Source of the DNA: Flammeovirgaceae bacterium 311 | GTDB lineage: Bacteria; Bacteroidota; Bacteroidia; Cytophagales; Cyclobacteriaceae | Length of the DNA stretch: 64,000 nt | Assembly: GCA_000597885.1 (NCBI GenBank) | Contig: CP004371.1 | Span: 3,674,501-3,738,500 of the forward strand | Direction: 5' to 3' | Shown: positions 25,675-34,637 of the stretch, piece by piece | How the letters are laid out: the number at the start of each line of letters is the position of its first letter | Position numbering within the stretch: the first letter of the stretch is position 1 | Made by a program: the position numbers and the translations under genes | Notes under the pieces: generated by a model | Seen by the model: the letters and a program-made list of their open reading frames with translations, nothing else | The model's database searches: none | Told to the model about the DNA's origin: nothing

Positions 25675-26658
25675 TTACTCGCCCAGCAGCCTGGCAAAAT
25701 CTTTATCGCTTACCGTTAGCAGGCCAGCCTTTGGCAGGCGCCTGGTGAGTTCCTGCCAGTTTGCATCTTTTTTGTATATCTTCTTCAGCATGGCGGCAGC
25801 CTCGGCAATTTTTCCTCCATTGGCCAGGGTAATGGCATGCCAGTACTGCATTTCCAGATTATCGGGAAACATCTGTTCGGCTGCTGTATACTCCCGCATG
25901 GCACCTGGCATATCACCTTTTTCTATTGCCAGATCACCACGGTTCATATGTTCGTAGGCCCGAAATACCTTCAGCAGCCGCTCCATTTCTGCGAGTGGCT
26001 GGGGGTGGTCATCTACCCGCAGGTCCAGCACCTTATCGTTCCAGGGCTGCCCGCTAGCCTGGCCTTTTACCACCAGCAGGGCCGCAGACTGTTTTCCCCT
26101 GATATCGCCCCCGGCTGCTTCGCCTGCCTGCAGCGCAGCCAGTACCCGCTCGGCCAGCGGCAGGTTTTTATTTTTCTCAAAAGATTTGGCTATGGCCGGC
26201 CATACCTTGTTGTTCAGCATCATATTGGCCTGCACCGAGAAATTACTGCCTGTTGTATGACCGGCAAAATCAACACAGTTTTCGCCGGTATGTACTGCTA
26301 CACGTCCCTGATTATCGATAATGGCTACCTGCCGTACCTCCCTTGCCTCATCTTCGCCAAGCAATATATCCAGTGCTTCCTGTGGTGACTTTCCTTCTTT
26401 CAAAAGTGCCAGACCACGCATACCAAAAGACACATTTACAAAAGATTGTGTGGCAACAGCACCTACACCGGCTTCGGCCCATGATACTGCCGTACCCACA
26501 CTAAACCAGTGGCTTTGTACACCCACGGCCATTTCGCCGGTGGCTGAGTCCCGGGCTACAATAGAATAGGTATGCGCGAAGGGATCGGCAGGCTTTATCA
26601 TCTGTGCAAAAAGATTACTGATGCAGAAGAAAGGTAAAAGTATCAGTAGTAGCTTCAT
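25675..26658 (-). CDS. Secreted DUF1028 protein with TPR-like C-terminus
   Basis: 327 residues, signal peptide MKLLLILLPFFCISNLFAQ. The DUF1028 domain (about residues 25-220) starts HTYSIVARDSATGEMAVGVQSHWFSVGTAVSWAEAGVGAVATQ and has an Ntn-hydrolase-like layout. The last 90 residues (RAYEHMNRGDLAIEKGDMPGAMREYTAAEQMFPDN) look like TPR helices. The enzymatic role of DUF1028 is not established. It forms an operon with the hydrolase gene downstream. The 242-bp gap before it (26659-26900) is empty as far as I can see. Confidence 0.85.
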   Translation of the reverse strand: MKLLLILLPFFCISNLFAQMIKPADPFAHTYSIVARDSATGEMAVGVQSHWFSVGTAVSWAEAGVGAVATQSFVNVSFGMRGLALLKEGKSPQEALDILLGEDEAREVRQVAIIDNQGRVAVHTGENCVDFAGHTTGSNFSVQANMMLNNKVWPAIAKSFEKNKNLPLAERVLAALQAGEAAGGDIRGKQSAALLVVKGQASGQPWNDKVLDLRVDDHPQPLAEMERLLKVFRAYEHMNRGDLAIEKGDMPGAMREYTAAEQMFPDNLEMQYWHAITLANGGKIAEAAAMLKKIYKKDANWQELTRRLPKAGLLTVSDKDFARLLGE

Positions 26659-26900
26659 TAAGGTTTCAGGAAAAGTAAAACAGACTTTGGCTGTGTAGTA
26701 CTGGCATTAGTAATACTTTTTCCGTAGGCCGGCTTTCGATAGCGGAGTTCCGAACAGCATTCCGCCTGTACATATTGATACATCATGCTCAGTGATGAAT
26801 ACATGAGAAAGAACAGCTATCGAATATATCACTGAATACTTAAAGCTTATATTCCTGCTGCTGACTGGCAGTTCAGGCCAACAGTTACAGGTGCTGGAGT

Positions 26901-27296
26901 TTATTCTATGCTGCGTTCATAATTTGCAAACTGATCTTCCCATCCATCTTCCTTAAGATTTCGGAAATACTGTTCTTCAATTTCTTTTTTATCAATTTCT
27001 TTGGGTGAAAGGGAAAACTGATTCTGTTCAAATTTCTTTCGGGCATGCTGATGAAACACCTGGTACATGGTCCATACCATTAATTTTCCCCATTCATCCT
27101 CATCTTCCACTGCTTCTTCTATGGCATTCCACTGGCTGCTGATCATCCTGGAATAAAAATGTTCTTTTTCCTCTGCAGCAAGCCCGGATTTTTTGTTGGT
27201 ATATGGCTTCTTTGGCTCAAGGATAACGGCATCCGAAAACTCAATTTTCTCTCCCCATAAGGGTAGTATTCTGCTATAAACTTCTTTGAAGGTCAT
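26901..27296 (-). CDS. Conserved hypothetical protein
   Basis: 131 residues from ATG 27296 (MTFKEVYSRILPLWGEKIEFSDAV). The frame is open further upstream to 27407, but the added 37 residues look random. The protein is charged and helical, with an acidic-aromatic C-terminus (EEQYFRNLKEDGWEDQFANYERSIE). No signal peptide or membrane segment is present. I do not recognise the family. The lower GC content than the neighbours may point to transfer. Confidence 0.6.
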   Translation of the reverse strand: MTFKEVYSRILPLWGEKIEFSDAVILEPKKPYTNKKSGLAAEEKEHFYSRMISSQWNAIEEAVEDEDEWGKLMVWTMYQVFHQHARKKFEQNQFSLSPKEIDKKEIEEQYFRNLKEDGWEDQFANYERSIE

Positions 27297-27430
27297 TTTT
27301 ACAAATGCTAAACAATTAAAATACGAAGCTAAAAATCCAGCTGCAAGGCCTGTGCTAAAACTTATTTCTTTATTCTGATACGATTTTATTACGCAGCCGG
27401 ATAGCATATTACGGCAAATGATTTACAAAT

Positions 27431-27458
27431 AAAAAGCCCCTGCCATAAGGCAGAGGCT
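27431..27458 (-). terminator. Terminator of the Bax-inhibitor-like gene
   Basis: AGCCCCTGCC at 27435-27444 and GGCAGAGGCT at 27449-27458 form a stem with one mismatch and a 4-nt loop. On the minus strand it is followed by TTTTTATTTG. Confidence 0.8.
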
Positions 27459-27487
27459 GTAAGACTTTAATTCTTTACCAAAATAGC

Positions 27488-28222
27488 TTAGTCTCTGCTT
27501 GCCAGCTTGGCCAGCAGGCGAAGAATTTCCAGGTAAAGCCACACCAGTGTAACCAGCAGACTAAAGGCTGCATACCACTCCATGTGTTTGGGAGCACCCA
27601 TGGCAGCTCCTTCTTCGATAAAGGCAAAATCGAGCACCAGGTTAAGGGCAGCAATTACTACCACCACTACGCTAAAACCAATGCCAATAAGCCCCGACTC
27701 ATGGATAAAGGGAATCTGGTAGCCAAAAAAACTCATGACCATAGAAATAATGTACACCAGTGCAACAGCACCGGTTGCTGCCATAAGGCCGGCCCGAAAA
27801 CCCTCTGTTGCTTTGATCACACCTGTTTTGTAAGCAATCAGCATACAGATAAAAACACCAAGGGTTAAGCTTATTGCCTGAAAAGCGATACCCGGAAACA
27901 TCATTTCGAAGAAAAGCGTAAGCCCTCCCAGGAACAGGCCTTCCAGCACCGCGTATAGAGGCGCTGTGTATTTTGCAATACCTGCTTTGAAAATGGTTAC
28001 CATGGCCAGTACAAAGCCGGCAATTCCGCTGCCAATTAGCAGGGGCTGGGCAGGCACCAGGCCACCACTGATCAGGGTCCAGCTGACAGCCGCGCCGGCA
28101 AGCACAATCAGGATCAGGATAAAACTTTTGTCAACGGCGCCTTTTACCGTCATTACATCTGAGCCCTCGGCATAGTAACTGCCCGAGAAGGCTTTTTTTA
28201 GTGCTGGATTACTGGAACGCAT
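27488..28222 (-). CDS. Bax inhibitor-1/YccA family membrane protein
   Basis: 244 residues with seven predicted transmembrane helices after a short cytosolic N-terminus (MRSSNPALKKAFSG). AVLEGLFLGGLTLFFE and the C-terminal EWYAAFSLLVTLVWLYLEILRLL are family marks. Bacterial members are proposed pH-sensitive calcium leak channels and, in E. coli YccA, FtsH modulators. It is monocistronic with a terminator 30 bp downstream. Confidence 0.92.
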   Translation of the reverse strand: MRSSNPALKKAFSGSYYAEGSDVMTVKGAVDKSFILILIVLAGAAVSWTLISGGLVPAQPLLIGSGIAGFVLAMVTIFKAGIAKYTAPLYAVLEGLFLGGLTLFFEMMFPGIAFQAISLTLGVFICMLIAYKTGVIKATEGFRAGLMAATGAVALVYIISMVMSFFGYQIPFIHESGLIGIGFSVVVVVIAALNLVLDFAFIEEGAAMGAPKHMEWYAAFSLLVTLVWLYLEILRLLAKLASRD

Positions 28223-28382
28223 AAATCTTGGTTAAAGGGGTTAAGAGATCAATTCAGAGTTGAAATTAAGAAATTTTTACTTTGGCACGTAGACTAAACG
28301 TTCAGGTGTAAGATATGCATATTGAATGCTGCAGTTTAACCAGTCTTTAATTTGCCACAGGCACCAGATTTTAGCAATACCT

Positions 28383-29705
28383 TTACTTCTGCACATAAAA
28401 GGGCAGGTTGGCAGTGGCTACTTTGTTGCTGCCATCATACACATATACAAAAAGGCGATAGGGGCCTTCCTGCGCAGGTGCTGTTAAGGATATACGCCCA
28501 CTCTCTGCGGCTGTAAAAAGGCCTTCCAGGGGAGCAGGTCGGCTCTCACGGTCACCACCCTCTTTCAGGTCGGTACTCTCAGGCAAAAGCTCCCAGCGAT
28601 AGGAAAGTGCATCTCCATTCGGATCCCTAGCATAGACAGCAGCGGTGTAGCTGCGCCCGGGTGCCAGCGAAATATTGTCTGTTGCACTTTTTCTGTCAAG
28701 GCGCAGAGAGTCCAGCTGCGGAGCTCTGTTCTGAGGCCAGCTGCGGGTCCAGAGGTACTGCATCACATCTACCACCTCTGTTGCTTCGCCTGCCTCTGTA
28801 AACAGGCCATACCAGGTAGGGGTGCGTTCCTGCTTCTGGCCCCACAGAAATACATAGGAACCCAGGTTCATTTGGGTATCAAGTCCCATAGAGGCTTCGT
28901 AACGCAAACGGTAAACGGCAGCTTTCTGGCTGCTTGTTTCTTCAATGGGAGCGCCCCAGGCTGTTTTAGCTACCTCCCAGTGGCCGGTAGGGCCCCATTC
29001 GGTAATAATGTATGGTTTTTCCCATCCCAGGCTGCGTATTTTTTGAGGAACAGCAGGCAAATCGCCGTAGGCATTCACGGCAAGCAGGTCCAGCGCCGGT
29101 ACCTGTGTTTTTATCAAATCAACCTCAGCTTTATTGATACCCGCCAGCATGGTGGTAGCCGGATGATTTGGGTCTTCTTCATGAATCATTCTGGCTATAT
29201 CGTTCACAGCATTCCATACTTTAGGATTGCTGTAGTGGAGATTTAACTCGTTGCCGATGCCCCAGATGAGCAGGGCAGGGTGGTTTTTGTACTTTTGCAC
29301 CTCAATCCGGAGCTTCTCCAGCTGGCGGGCAACGGCAGCTGTATCATTATAATCAAAGCCATGGCGCTCGCGGGCTACATCCAGTCCCAGGGTAACGGTA
29401 AGTCCGCGTTTATGTGCCTCGTCCAGCACCTCCTGCGCGTTATTGGTACTCCAGGTACGAACGGAATTACCCCCTCTGGCGGCCAGTTCATCGAGGTAGC
29501 CGCTGCCGCCTGCACCATTGATGTAGTAGAGCGAACCTCCTCTGTACAAACGCCACCCGTCTTGCTGCTGGCGTATTTCAACTCTTAAGGGACCTTCTAT
29601 AGCATTCTGCACAGGCGCCTCCAGCCTTTGCCCGGTGTTTGAGCAGGCCTGCAGCAGTACCACTGCCAGTAGTAAAAGCAGCGGGTTCAGTAGAGGTTTT
29701 TTCAT
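28383..29705 (-). CDS. Glycoside hydrolase lipoprotein (GH2/GH5-like barrel)
   Basis: 440 residues. The signal has a lipobox (VVLLQACSN). A (beta/alpha)8 barrel covers about residues 55-310, with ARGGNSVRTWSTNN, the acid/base motif IWGIGNELN and the nucleophile motif YIITEWGPTGHW, as in clan GH-A. A C-terminal Ig/PKD-like domain follows (RSYTAAVYARDPNGDALSYRWELLPE). It is probably surface-exposed or periplasmic and acts on a beta-glycan. The exact family and substrate cannot be fixed by eye. Confidence 0.85.
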   Translation of the reverse strand: MKKPLLNPLLLLLAVVLLQACSNTGQRLEAPVQNAIEGPLRVEIRQQQDGWRLYRGGSLYYINGAGGSGYLDELAARGGNSVRTWSTNNAQEVLDEAHKRGLTVTLGLDVARERHGFDYNDTAAVARQLEKLRIEVQKYKNHPALLIWGIGNELNLHYSNPKVWNAVNDIARMIHEEDPNHPATTMLAGINKAEVDLIKTQVPALDLLAVNAYGDLPAVPQKIRSLGWEKPYIITEWGPTGHWEVAKTAWGAPIEETSSQKAAVYRLRYEASMGLDTQMNLGSYVFLWGQKQERTPTWYGLFTEAGEATEVVDVMQYLWTRSWPQNRAPQLDSLRLDRKSATDNISLAPGRSYTAAVYARDPNGDALSYRWELLPESTDLKEGGDRESRPAPLEGLFTAAESGRISLTAPAQEGPYRLFVYVYDGSNKVATANLPFYVQK

Positions 29706-29848
29706 GTGTTACTGGATCAATATAAATAAATTAGCTTCTATACGTAAAACTTTAAGCTCCGGGTATGTGGAGCAGAAGCCTGCGCTTTCTGCTGTACACC
29801 CTCCTGAAGGGGTGCAGCCGGAGAGAGCTCAGGGGCGGTTTAGCTGCA

Positions 29849-30352
29849 TCATGGCAGGATTTCTATTTCTGTTCCGTTTTTGACCATTACCCATATTTCG
29901 TCCATCTCTTCGTTGGTTACAGCCATACATCCGTTGGTCCAGTCTTTAAAGGTATGCAGGGATCCTATCCATGCCATTTTTTTAGCCATTCCATGAATCA
30001 TAATATCGCCACCGGGAGAAACACCCCTGCTTTTGGCGCTTGCCCTATCCTGCTCATTGGGGTAGGAAACATGGATTGATTTATAGTAGGCACTTTTGCC
30101 GTTTCGCCAGTCCAGCACATATTTGCCTTCCGGTGTTCTTTCGTCTCCCTCCTGTTGTTTGTGGCCTACGGGCTGATCTCCCATTGAAATCTTATATGTT
30201 CTCAGTACCTGGTCCTGCTTCAGGAGTTGCATTTCACGCCTGGCTTTAAATACCAGAACTTTATCTGCCCTATCGGTTACAGCTCCTTTATTGGTAGTGG
30301 TACCGCAGCCAAGCAGGCAGAGGGCAAAAAAGAAGAGCAGGAAATTTTTCAT
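29849..30352 (-). CDS. L,D-transpeptidase (YkuD-type) lipoprotein
   Basis: 167 residues from ATG 30352 (MKNFLLFFFALCLLGCG), a clear lipobox. The YkuD domain shows TPEGKYVLDWRN, the histidine in DIMIHGM and the nucleophile motif DWTNGCMAVTNEEMDEIW. Such enzymes cross-link peptidoglycan or attach lipoproteins to it. The gap 29706-29848 shows no clear feature beyond a short GC hairpin near 29800. Confidence 0.9.
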   Translation of the reverse strand: MKNFLLFFFALCLLGCGTTTNKGAVTDRADKVLVFKARREMQLLKQDQVLRTYKISMGDQPVGHKQQEGDERTPEGKYVLDWRNGKSAYYKSIHVSYPNEQDRASAKSRGVSPGGDIMIHGMAKKMAWIGSLHTFKDWTNGCMAVTNEEMDEIWVMVKNGTEIEILP

Positions 30353-30423
30353 GAAATAAAGCACAATACAAAACCGGTATCAATATACAAAGCAAGCGCA
30401 AAACACCTATAGGCTAAAAAACA

Positions 30424-30455
30424 AAAAGCCCCTGCCATAATAAGCAGGGGCTTTT
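30424..30455 (-). terminator. Terminator downstream of rluB
   Basis: AAAGCCCCTGC at 30425-30435 pairs with GCAGGGGCTTT at 30444-30454, flanked by A and T runs on both sides. It serves the minus-strand pseudouridine synthase gene and could also stop plus-strand reads. Confidence 0.85.
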
Positions 30456-30523
30456 ACATAATCTTTATTCTGCTTGGTTGCTATTAGCAATTGATCACCT
30501 TAACAGCATATGCTTACAGCTGA

Positions 30524-32332
30524 TCAGCTAAAGTGCTTCAGGCGAATTACCTCTTTCTGGCTAAGGTAGCGCCAGTGGCCGCGGGGCAGGTCGAGCTTGG
30601 TTAAACCGGCGTAAATTACGCGGTCAAGGCCCAGCACTTCATAACCCAGCGATTCGAAAATACGGCGTACAATACGGTTACGGCCAATGTGAATTTCCAC
30701 ACCAACTACTGTTTTTTCCGGTATCACATAGCCAATCTCATCTACAGGAGCGGGACCGTCTTCCAGCTCTACTCCCTGCATGATCTTATCGAAGTCTGCT
30801 TCTTCCAGTGGTTTGTCGAGCAAAACCTGGTATACTTTTTTAACCTTATGGCTGGGGTGGCTTAGCTTTTCAGCCAGCTCGCCATCGTTGGTCAGCAACA
30901 GCAGACCGGTAGTATTACGGTCCAGGCGACCCACCGGGTAAATACGCTGATCGGCGGCATCGTCTACCAGCTGCATCACCGTTTTACGTTCCTGCGGATC
31001 TTCGGTAGTGGTAATAAAGTCCTTAGGCTTGTTCAACAGCACGTACACCAGCTTTTCAGGGCTGATCTTTTTGCCGTTGAGGGTAACCGCATCGTTACGG
31101 CTCACCTTATGGCCCATTTGTGTTACTACCTCCCCATTCACCTTTACCTGTCCGCTGGCAATCAGCTCATCGGCATCGCGACGGCTGCAAATACCAGCAT
31201 CGGCTATGTACTTGTTCAGGCGGATGTTGGCATCTGTATGGGCTACCTTCTCGTCCTTTGGCTTTATTTTGCTAAAGTCGTAGGTGGGAGGGGTTGCGGT
31301 GCTGGTGCTTTTGCGCTCGCTAAAAGTTTTTTTTTTAAAAGGAGCGCTTTCGCGTCCTTCAGAGCTGGTACCATCTTCGCTGCGGCGAGGGCGGGGGCTG
31401 TCGCTCCGAGAGCCTTCACTCCGAGAGCCTTCACTCCGAGAGCTATTGAAGCGGGATTCGCCTCTGCGACCGGCGTTGCTGCGGCCTTCTGTGCGGCTGC
31501 CTTCTGAGCGATCGGGGCGGAACTCTCCACGACGTTCACTGCGGCCACCTTCGGAACGGAATTCGCTGCGGCCATCATCATTCCTGCGATTACCATAACC
31601 AGCAGTTCGCCCCGACTCGGAACGCTCTTCGCCATAGCGGTTACCGCCGGAACGAGGTCCGTCAGCTGATCTTGGTCCACCGGGACGCGGTCCGCCTGTG
31701 CGAGGACCGCCCGAACGCGGGCCTGAAGATCTTCTTTCCCCAAATCCATCATTGTTCCCACGACGGCTATCTCTACGGGGGCCGTCTCCACGGAGGCCGT
31801 CTCCACGGAGGCCGTCTCCACGGGGGCCCTCATCATCACTGTTAAAGCGGCGGTTAAATCCACCTCTTTCTGTATCGTCGCTACTTCTGCCAAAGCTTGA
31901 GCTTTCGCCAAAACGGCTGTTGCCGGTACGAGGCCTAGAGCTTCTGCCTTCTTCGGAGCGGAAGCGGCTTCCTCCACCTTCGCCATCACGGCCAGGCTTT
32001 CTGAATTCATGCGGGCCATCCGAACGGCGGCTGTCTCCACGAGAGTCGTATCCACGGGCATTTCCACTGCGGGGGCCATCGTTACGGCGGTCATCATCGC
32101 CTCTTGGGCGGCGAGGACGTTCAGCATTATCATTTCCGGAGGGGCGGTAGCGGCGGCCTGCTTCGTCGCGCTGCTGCCATTCTTTGTTATCGTCGGGGTC
32201 TAGCATGGGAGAATAGCGCTTATCAGAGAAACCCCCTGCTCTGCTTCCTTCATCTGTACGAGGCCTGCGGGGGCGCTCGCTGCGTTCTCCTCCATTCTGT
32301 TTAGGAGTGAACTTGCGGTTGGGTTTGTTCAT
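30524..32332 (-). CDS. rluB: Pseudouridine synthase RluB/RsuA-type with long RG/SE-rich extension
   Basis: 602 residues. The last 245 are a normal RsuA/RluB enzyme: S4 domain (RLNKYIADAGICSRRDADELIASGQVKVNG), the catalytic motif YPVGRLDRNTTGLLLLTNDGEL and KKVYQVLLDKPL. It isomerises uridine in 23S rRNA. The first 350 residues are low-complexity, rich in Arg, Gly, Ser, Asp and Glu, built partly of short repeats (GDGLRGDGLRGDGPR; SEGSRSEGSRS). This resembles RGG-type disordered RNA-binding tails. It lies 109 bp after scpB, a common pairing. Confidence 0.92.
   Translation of the reverse strand: MNKPNRKFTPKQNGGERSERPRRPRTDEGSRAGGFSDKRYSPMLDPDDNKEWQQRDEAGRRYRPSGNDNAERPRRPRGDDDRRNDGPRSGNARGYDSRGDSRRSDGPHEFRKPGRDGEGGGSRFRSEEGRSSRPRTGNSRFGESSSFGRSSDDTERGGFNRRFNSDDEGPRGDGLRGDGLRGDGPRRDSRRGNNDGFGERRSSGPRSGGPRTGGPRPGGPRSADGPRSGGNRYGEERSESGRTAGYGNRRNDDGRSEFRSEGGRSERRGEFRPDRSEGSRTEGRSNAGRRGESRFNSSRSEGSRSEGSRSDSPRPRRSEDGTSSEGRESAPFKKKTFSERKSTSTATPPTYDFSKIKPKDEKVAHTDANIRLNKYIADAGICSRRDADELIASGQVKVNGEVVTQMGHKVSRNDAVTLNGKKISPEKLVYVLLNKPKDFITTTEDPQERKTVMQLVDDAADQRIYPVGRLDRNTTGLLLLTNDGELAEKLSHPSHKVKKVYQVLLDKPLEEADFDKIMQGVELEDGPAPVDEIGYVIPEKTVVGVEIHIGRNRIVRRIFESLGYEVLGLDRVIYAGLTKLDLPRGHWRYLSQKEVIRLKHFS
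31398..31442 (-). repeat. 15-bp tandem repeat inside rluB
   Basis: Three near-identical 15-bp units (plus-strand unit GCCTTCACTCCGAGA, the first copy with changes) encode the SEGSR repeats of the disordered extension. Being in frame, changes in copy number would alter length without breaking the gene. Confidence 0.7.
31776..31828 (-). repeat. Second 15-bp tandem repeat inside rluB
   Basis: Three to four copies of GGCCGTCTCCACGGA (plus strand, with G/A changes) encode the GDGLR/GDGPR repeats. Like the other array it is a multiple of three and keeps frame. Confidence 0.75.
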
Positions 32333-32441
32333 CGAATCGTGTTACGTAAACGTAGTTTGTTTTTTTCTGTGCTTTAGTGCAGGTCGCAACTATTGCTTTA
32401 CTGGTGCTTTACTGAGTACAGGTACAGGTACAGTATTTCCT

Positions 32442-32999
32442 TTACTGTTCTTCGCCTATTTTGTTATCGTCGGCCGAGAAATCTTTGGGGGTGGGCAGGT
32501 CTTTCAGACTGTTAATGCCAAAATGCTCTTCAAATTTGCGGCTTGTTCCGTAAAGAAGTGGCCTGCCAATGGCCTCAGCTTTTCCTTTTATCTCAACTAA
32601 TTCTTTCTCCAGAAGTTTCTGGATTGTGTAATCGCAGTTAACGCCCCTGATCTGTTCTACTTCACTTTTAGTAATTGGTTGCTTGTAAGCTATAATCGAA
32701 AGCGTTTCTAAGGCTGAAGTAGACAGGCGTTTTTTAGACTGTTGTTTTAGTAAAATGCCGATACCGGCAGCATAAGCCGGCTTAGTCATGAACTGATAAC
32801 CACCGGCAAGGGCAACAAGTTCAAAAGCATAATCGGGGCTTTCGTAGCGCTGCAACAAGTGCATTACGGCTTCCTGTATATGCCCCTCGGGCACATCGGC
32901 CCCAAACATTTCAGAAAGGGCGCTTTTCATGTCGGCCACGCCTAAAGGCGAGGGTGAACAAAAAATAAGTGCCTCTACATGGTTCTGCAGAAAATCCAA
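32442..32999 (-). CDS. scpB: SMC-Scp complex subunit ScpB
   Basis: 185 residues with the two winged-helix domains of ScpB: QNHVEALIFCSPSPLGVADMKSAL at the start, RLSTSALETLSIIAYKQPITKSEVEQIRGVNCDYTIQKLLEKELVEIKGKAEAIGRPLLYGTS in the middle. It is a kleisin-associated subunit of condensin, needed for chromosome compaction. scpA is not adjacent. It starts 9 bp after the DksA-like gene ends, so the two may share a transcript. Confidence 0.95.
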   Translation of the reverse strand: MDFLQNHVEALIFCSPSPLGVADMKSALSEMFGADVPEGHIQEAVMHLLQRYESPDYAFELVALAGGYQFMTKPAYAAGIGILLKQQSKKRLSTSALETLSIIAYKQPITKSEVEQIRGVNCDYTIQKLLEKELVEIKGKAEAIGRPLLYGTSRKFEEHFGINSLKDLPTPKDFSADDNKIGEEQ

Positions 33000-33008
33000 A
33001 TGGGCTTA

Positions 33009-33392
33009 TTAGGTGTTTTTGGCCAGTTTGGCTTCTATTGAGTGCATGGTATGCGGCACAGCACGCAAACGATCTTTGCTGATCAGCTTGCCTGTATCCA
33101 CGCAAACTCCGTATGTTTTGTTCTTGATGCGCACAATAGCGCTCTCCAGCTGGTTAATAAACTTTTGCTGGCGGGCAGCCAGCTGAGTTAAGCTTTCACG
33201 CTCTGCAGCATCCGCTCCGTCTTCGAGCATCTTAACAGGTCCGCCACTGTCAAGCGTATATTCGCTGGTCTTATTCAGGGTTTCTTTAATGTACTTAAGC
33301 TCGCTCTTGGCTTTATCCAGCTTTTCCTGAATCAGCGCTTCAAATTCTTTCAGATCCTCATCTGAATACCGTACTGTTGCTTCGTTAGACAT
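33009..33392 (-). CDS. TraR/DksA-family regulator lacking zinc ligands
   Basis: 127 residues. A coiled-coil hairpin (about 10-95, FEALIQEKLDKAKSELKYIKETL and LAARQQKFINQLESAIVRIKNKTYG) is followed by the DksA C-terminal motif in altered form: YGVCVDTGKLISKDRLRAVPHTMHSIEAK. The normal four-Cys zinc finger keeps only one Cys. Family members bind RNA polymerase in the secondary channel and modulate rRNA and amino-acid promoters, often with ppGpp. Zinc-free variants are common in this phylum as I recall. Confidence 0.88.
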   Translation of the reverse strand: MSNEATVRYSDEDLKEFEALIQEKLDKAKSELKYIKETLNKTSEYTLDSGGPVKMLEDGADAAERESLTQLAARQQKFINQLESAIVRIKNKTYGVCVDTGKLISKDRLRAVPHTMHSIEAKLAKNT

Positions 33393-33568
33393 GGGCGTAC
33401 TTGTTTACCTATTAAACACTATTCAACAAGTGAAAAAAGTCAAAAACCGCACAAGTAATGCAGGCTTTAAGGCATCAACACCTTTGAGGCGCAAATATCG
33501 TTTTTTTTCTTGAAAATAAGAAATAAATGAAATTTCTTGCTGACTTAACTAATCTAACGTTGTCCTGT

Positions 33569-34582
33569 ATGAAAAACATATTTATACTTCTGTTGCTTTT
33601 TTTCACGATGGAAGCAATTGCTCAAAACAAAGTGGTGCTGGTGATACATGGCGGGGCAGGTACAATCACCCCCGAAAACATGACGCCCGAGTTGGAGCGT
33701 GTTTACAGGCAGAAACTTTCTGAGGCACTGGAAAAGGGGTATGCGGTGCTGGAGCGTGGCGGTACCAGCCTGCAGGCCATTACAACTGCTATTCAGATCA
33801 TGGAAGAATCACCCTTGTTTAATGCCGGCAAAGGTGCTGTTTTTACCAGCGAAGGCCGTAACGAGCTCGATGCCTCTATTATGGATGGCAAAACAGGGCA
33901 GGCAGGCGCGGTAGCCGGTGTTACCACCATCAAAAGTCCTATTCTGGCAGCACAGGCGGTCATGCAAAAATCACCTCACGTAATGCTTAGCGGCACAGGT
34001 GCCGAAGAATTTGCGAAAGAACAAGGCCTGGAGCAGGTAGAAAACTCCTACTTTTTTGACCAGCGCCGCCACGATCAGCTAAAACGCCTGCAGCAGCTGG
34101 AACAGGGAAAAGACAAGGAAGGCAGCCTGAAAGACCCGGAATGGGGGCTGTTTGAAGGCAAGAAGTTTGGTACTGTTGGCGCTATAGCCCTGGATAGCCA
34201 GGGAAATCTGGCAGCTGGCACCTCTACCGGGGGCATGACTAACAAGCGCTGGGGCCGCGTTGGCGACTCACCCATTATAGGGGCAGGCACCTATGCCAGC
34301 AACCAAAGCTGCGCTGTATCGGCCACAGGTCATGGCGAATTCTTTATCCGCAATGTGGTGGCTTACGATGTAGCAGCCCGCATGAAATACCAGGGGCTTT
34401 CTTTACAACAGGCAGCAGAAGAGGTTGTGATGAAAACACTGAAGGAACAGGGAGGCGAAGGTGGCATTATTGCCTTAGACAATAAAGGTAACATCGCCAT
34501 GCCTTTCAATACCCCAGGTATGTACAGGGGATACATGAACCAGAAAGGCAAACCACAGGTGTTCATCTTTCAGGATAAGTAG
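33569..34582 (+). CDS. Periplasmic isoaspartyl peptidase / L-asparaginase
   Basis: 337 residues from ATG 33569 (MKNIFILLLLFFTMEAIAQ), a signal peptide. This Ntn-hydrolase is made as one chain and cleaves itself before the catalytic Thr in KKFGTVGAIALDSQGNLAAGTSTGG. VIHGGAGTI, FNAGKGAVFTSEG and ELDASIMDG are diagnostic. It hydrolyses isoaspartyl dipeptides or asparagine. The frame extends to 33527, but the signal peptide fixes the start. Confidence 0.94.
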   Translation: MKNIFILLLLFFTMEAIAQNKVVLVIHGGAGTITPENMTPELERVYRQKLSEALEKGYAVLERGGTSLQAITTAIQIMEESPLFNAGKGAVFTSEGRNELDASIMDGKTGQAGAVAGVTTIKSPILAAQAVMQKSPHVMLSGTGAEEFAKEQGLEQVENSYFFDQRRHDQLKRLQQLEQGKDKEGSLKDPEWGLFEGKKFGTVGAIALDSQGNLAAGTSTGGMTNKRWGRVGDSPIIGAGTYASNQSCAVSATGHGEFFIRNVVAYDVAARMKYQGLSLQQAAEEVVMKTLKEQGGEGGIIALDNKGNIAMPFNTPGMYRGYMNQKGKPQVFIFQDK

Positions 34583-34598
34583 CAAAGGATTGCTTTAT

Positions 34599-34636
34599 AA
34601 AAAAGCTGCCTGCAGGGATCTACAGGCAGCTTTTTT
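34599..34636. terminator. Convergent terminator
   Basis: AAAAAGCTGCCTG at 34600-34612 pairs with CAGGCAGCTTTTT at 34623-34635. A run on the left and T run on the right let it serve both the asparaginase gene and the small minus-strand gene ending at 34638. Confidence 0.9.
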
Positions 34637-34637
34637 A

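Noticed and set aside
31398-31442. CRISPR-like short repeats
   Set aside because: Units are 15 bp, directly adjacent without spacers, and encode in-frame SEGSR repeats.
31109-32133. Long frames on both strands inside rluB
   Set aside because: The repetitive, GC-rich extension keeps several frames open; only the rluB frame continues into a known enzyme.
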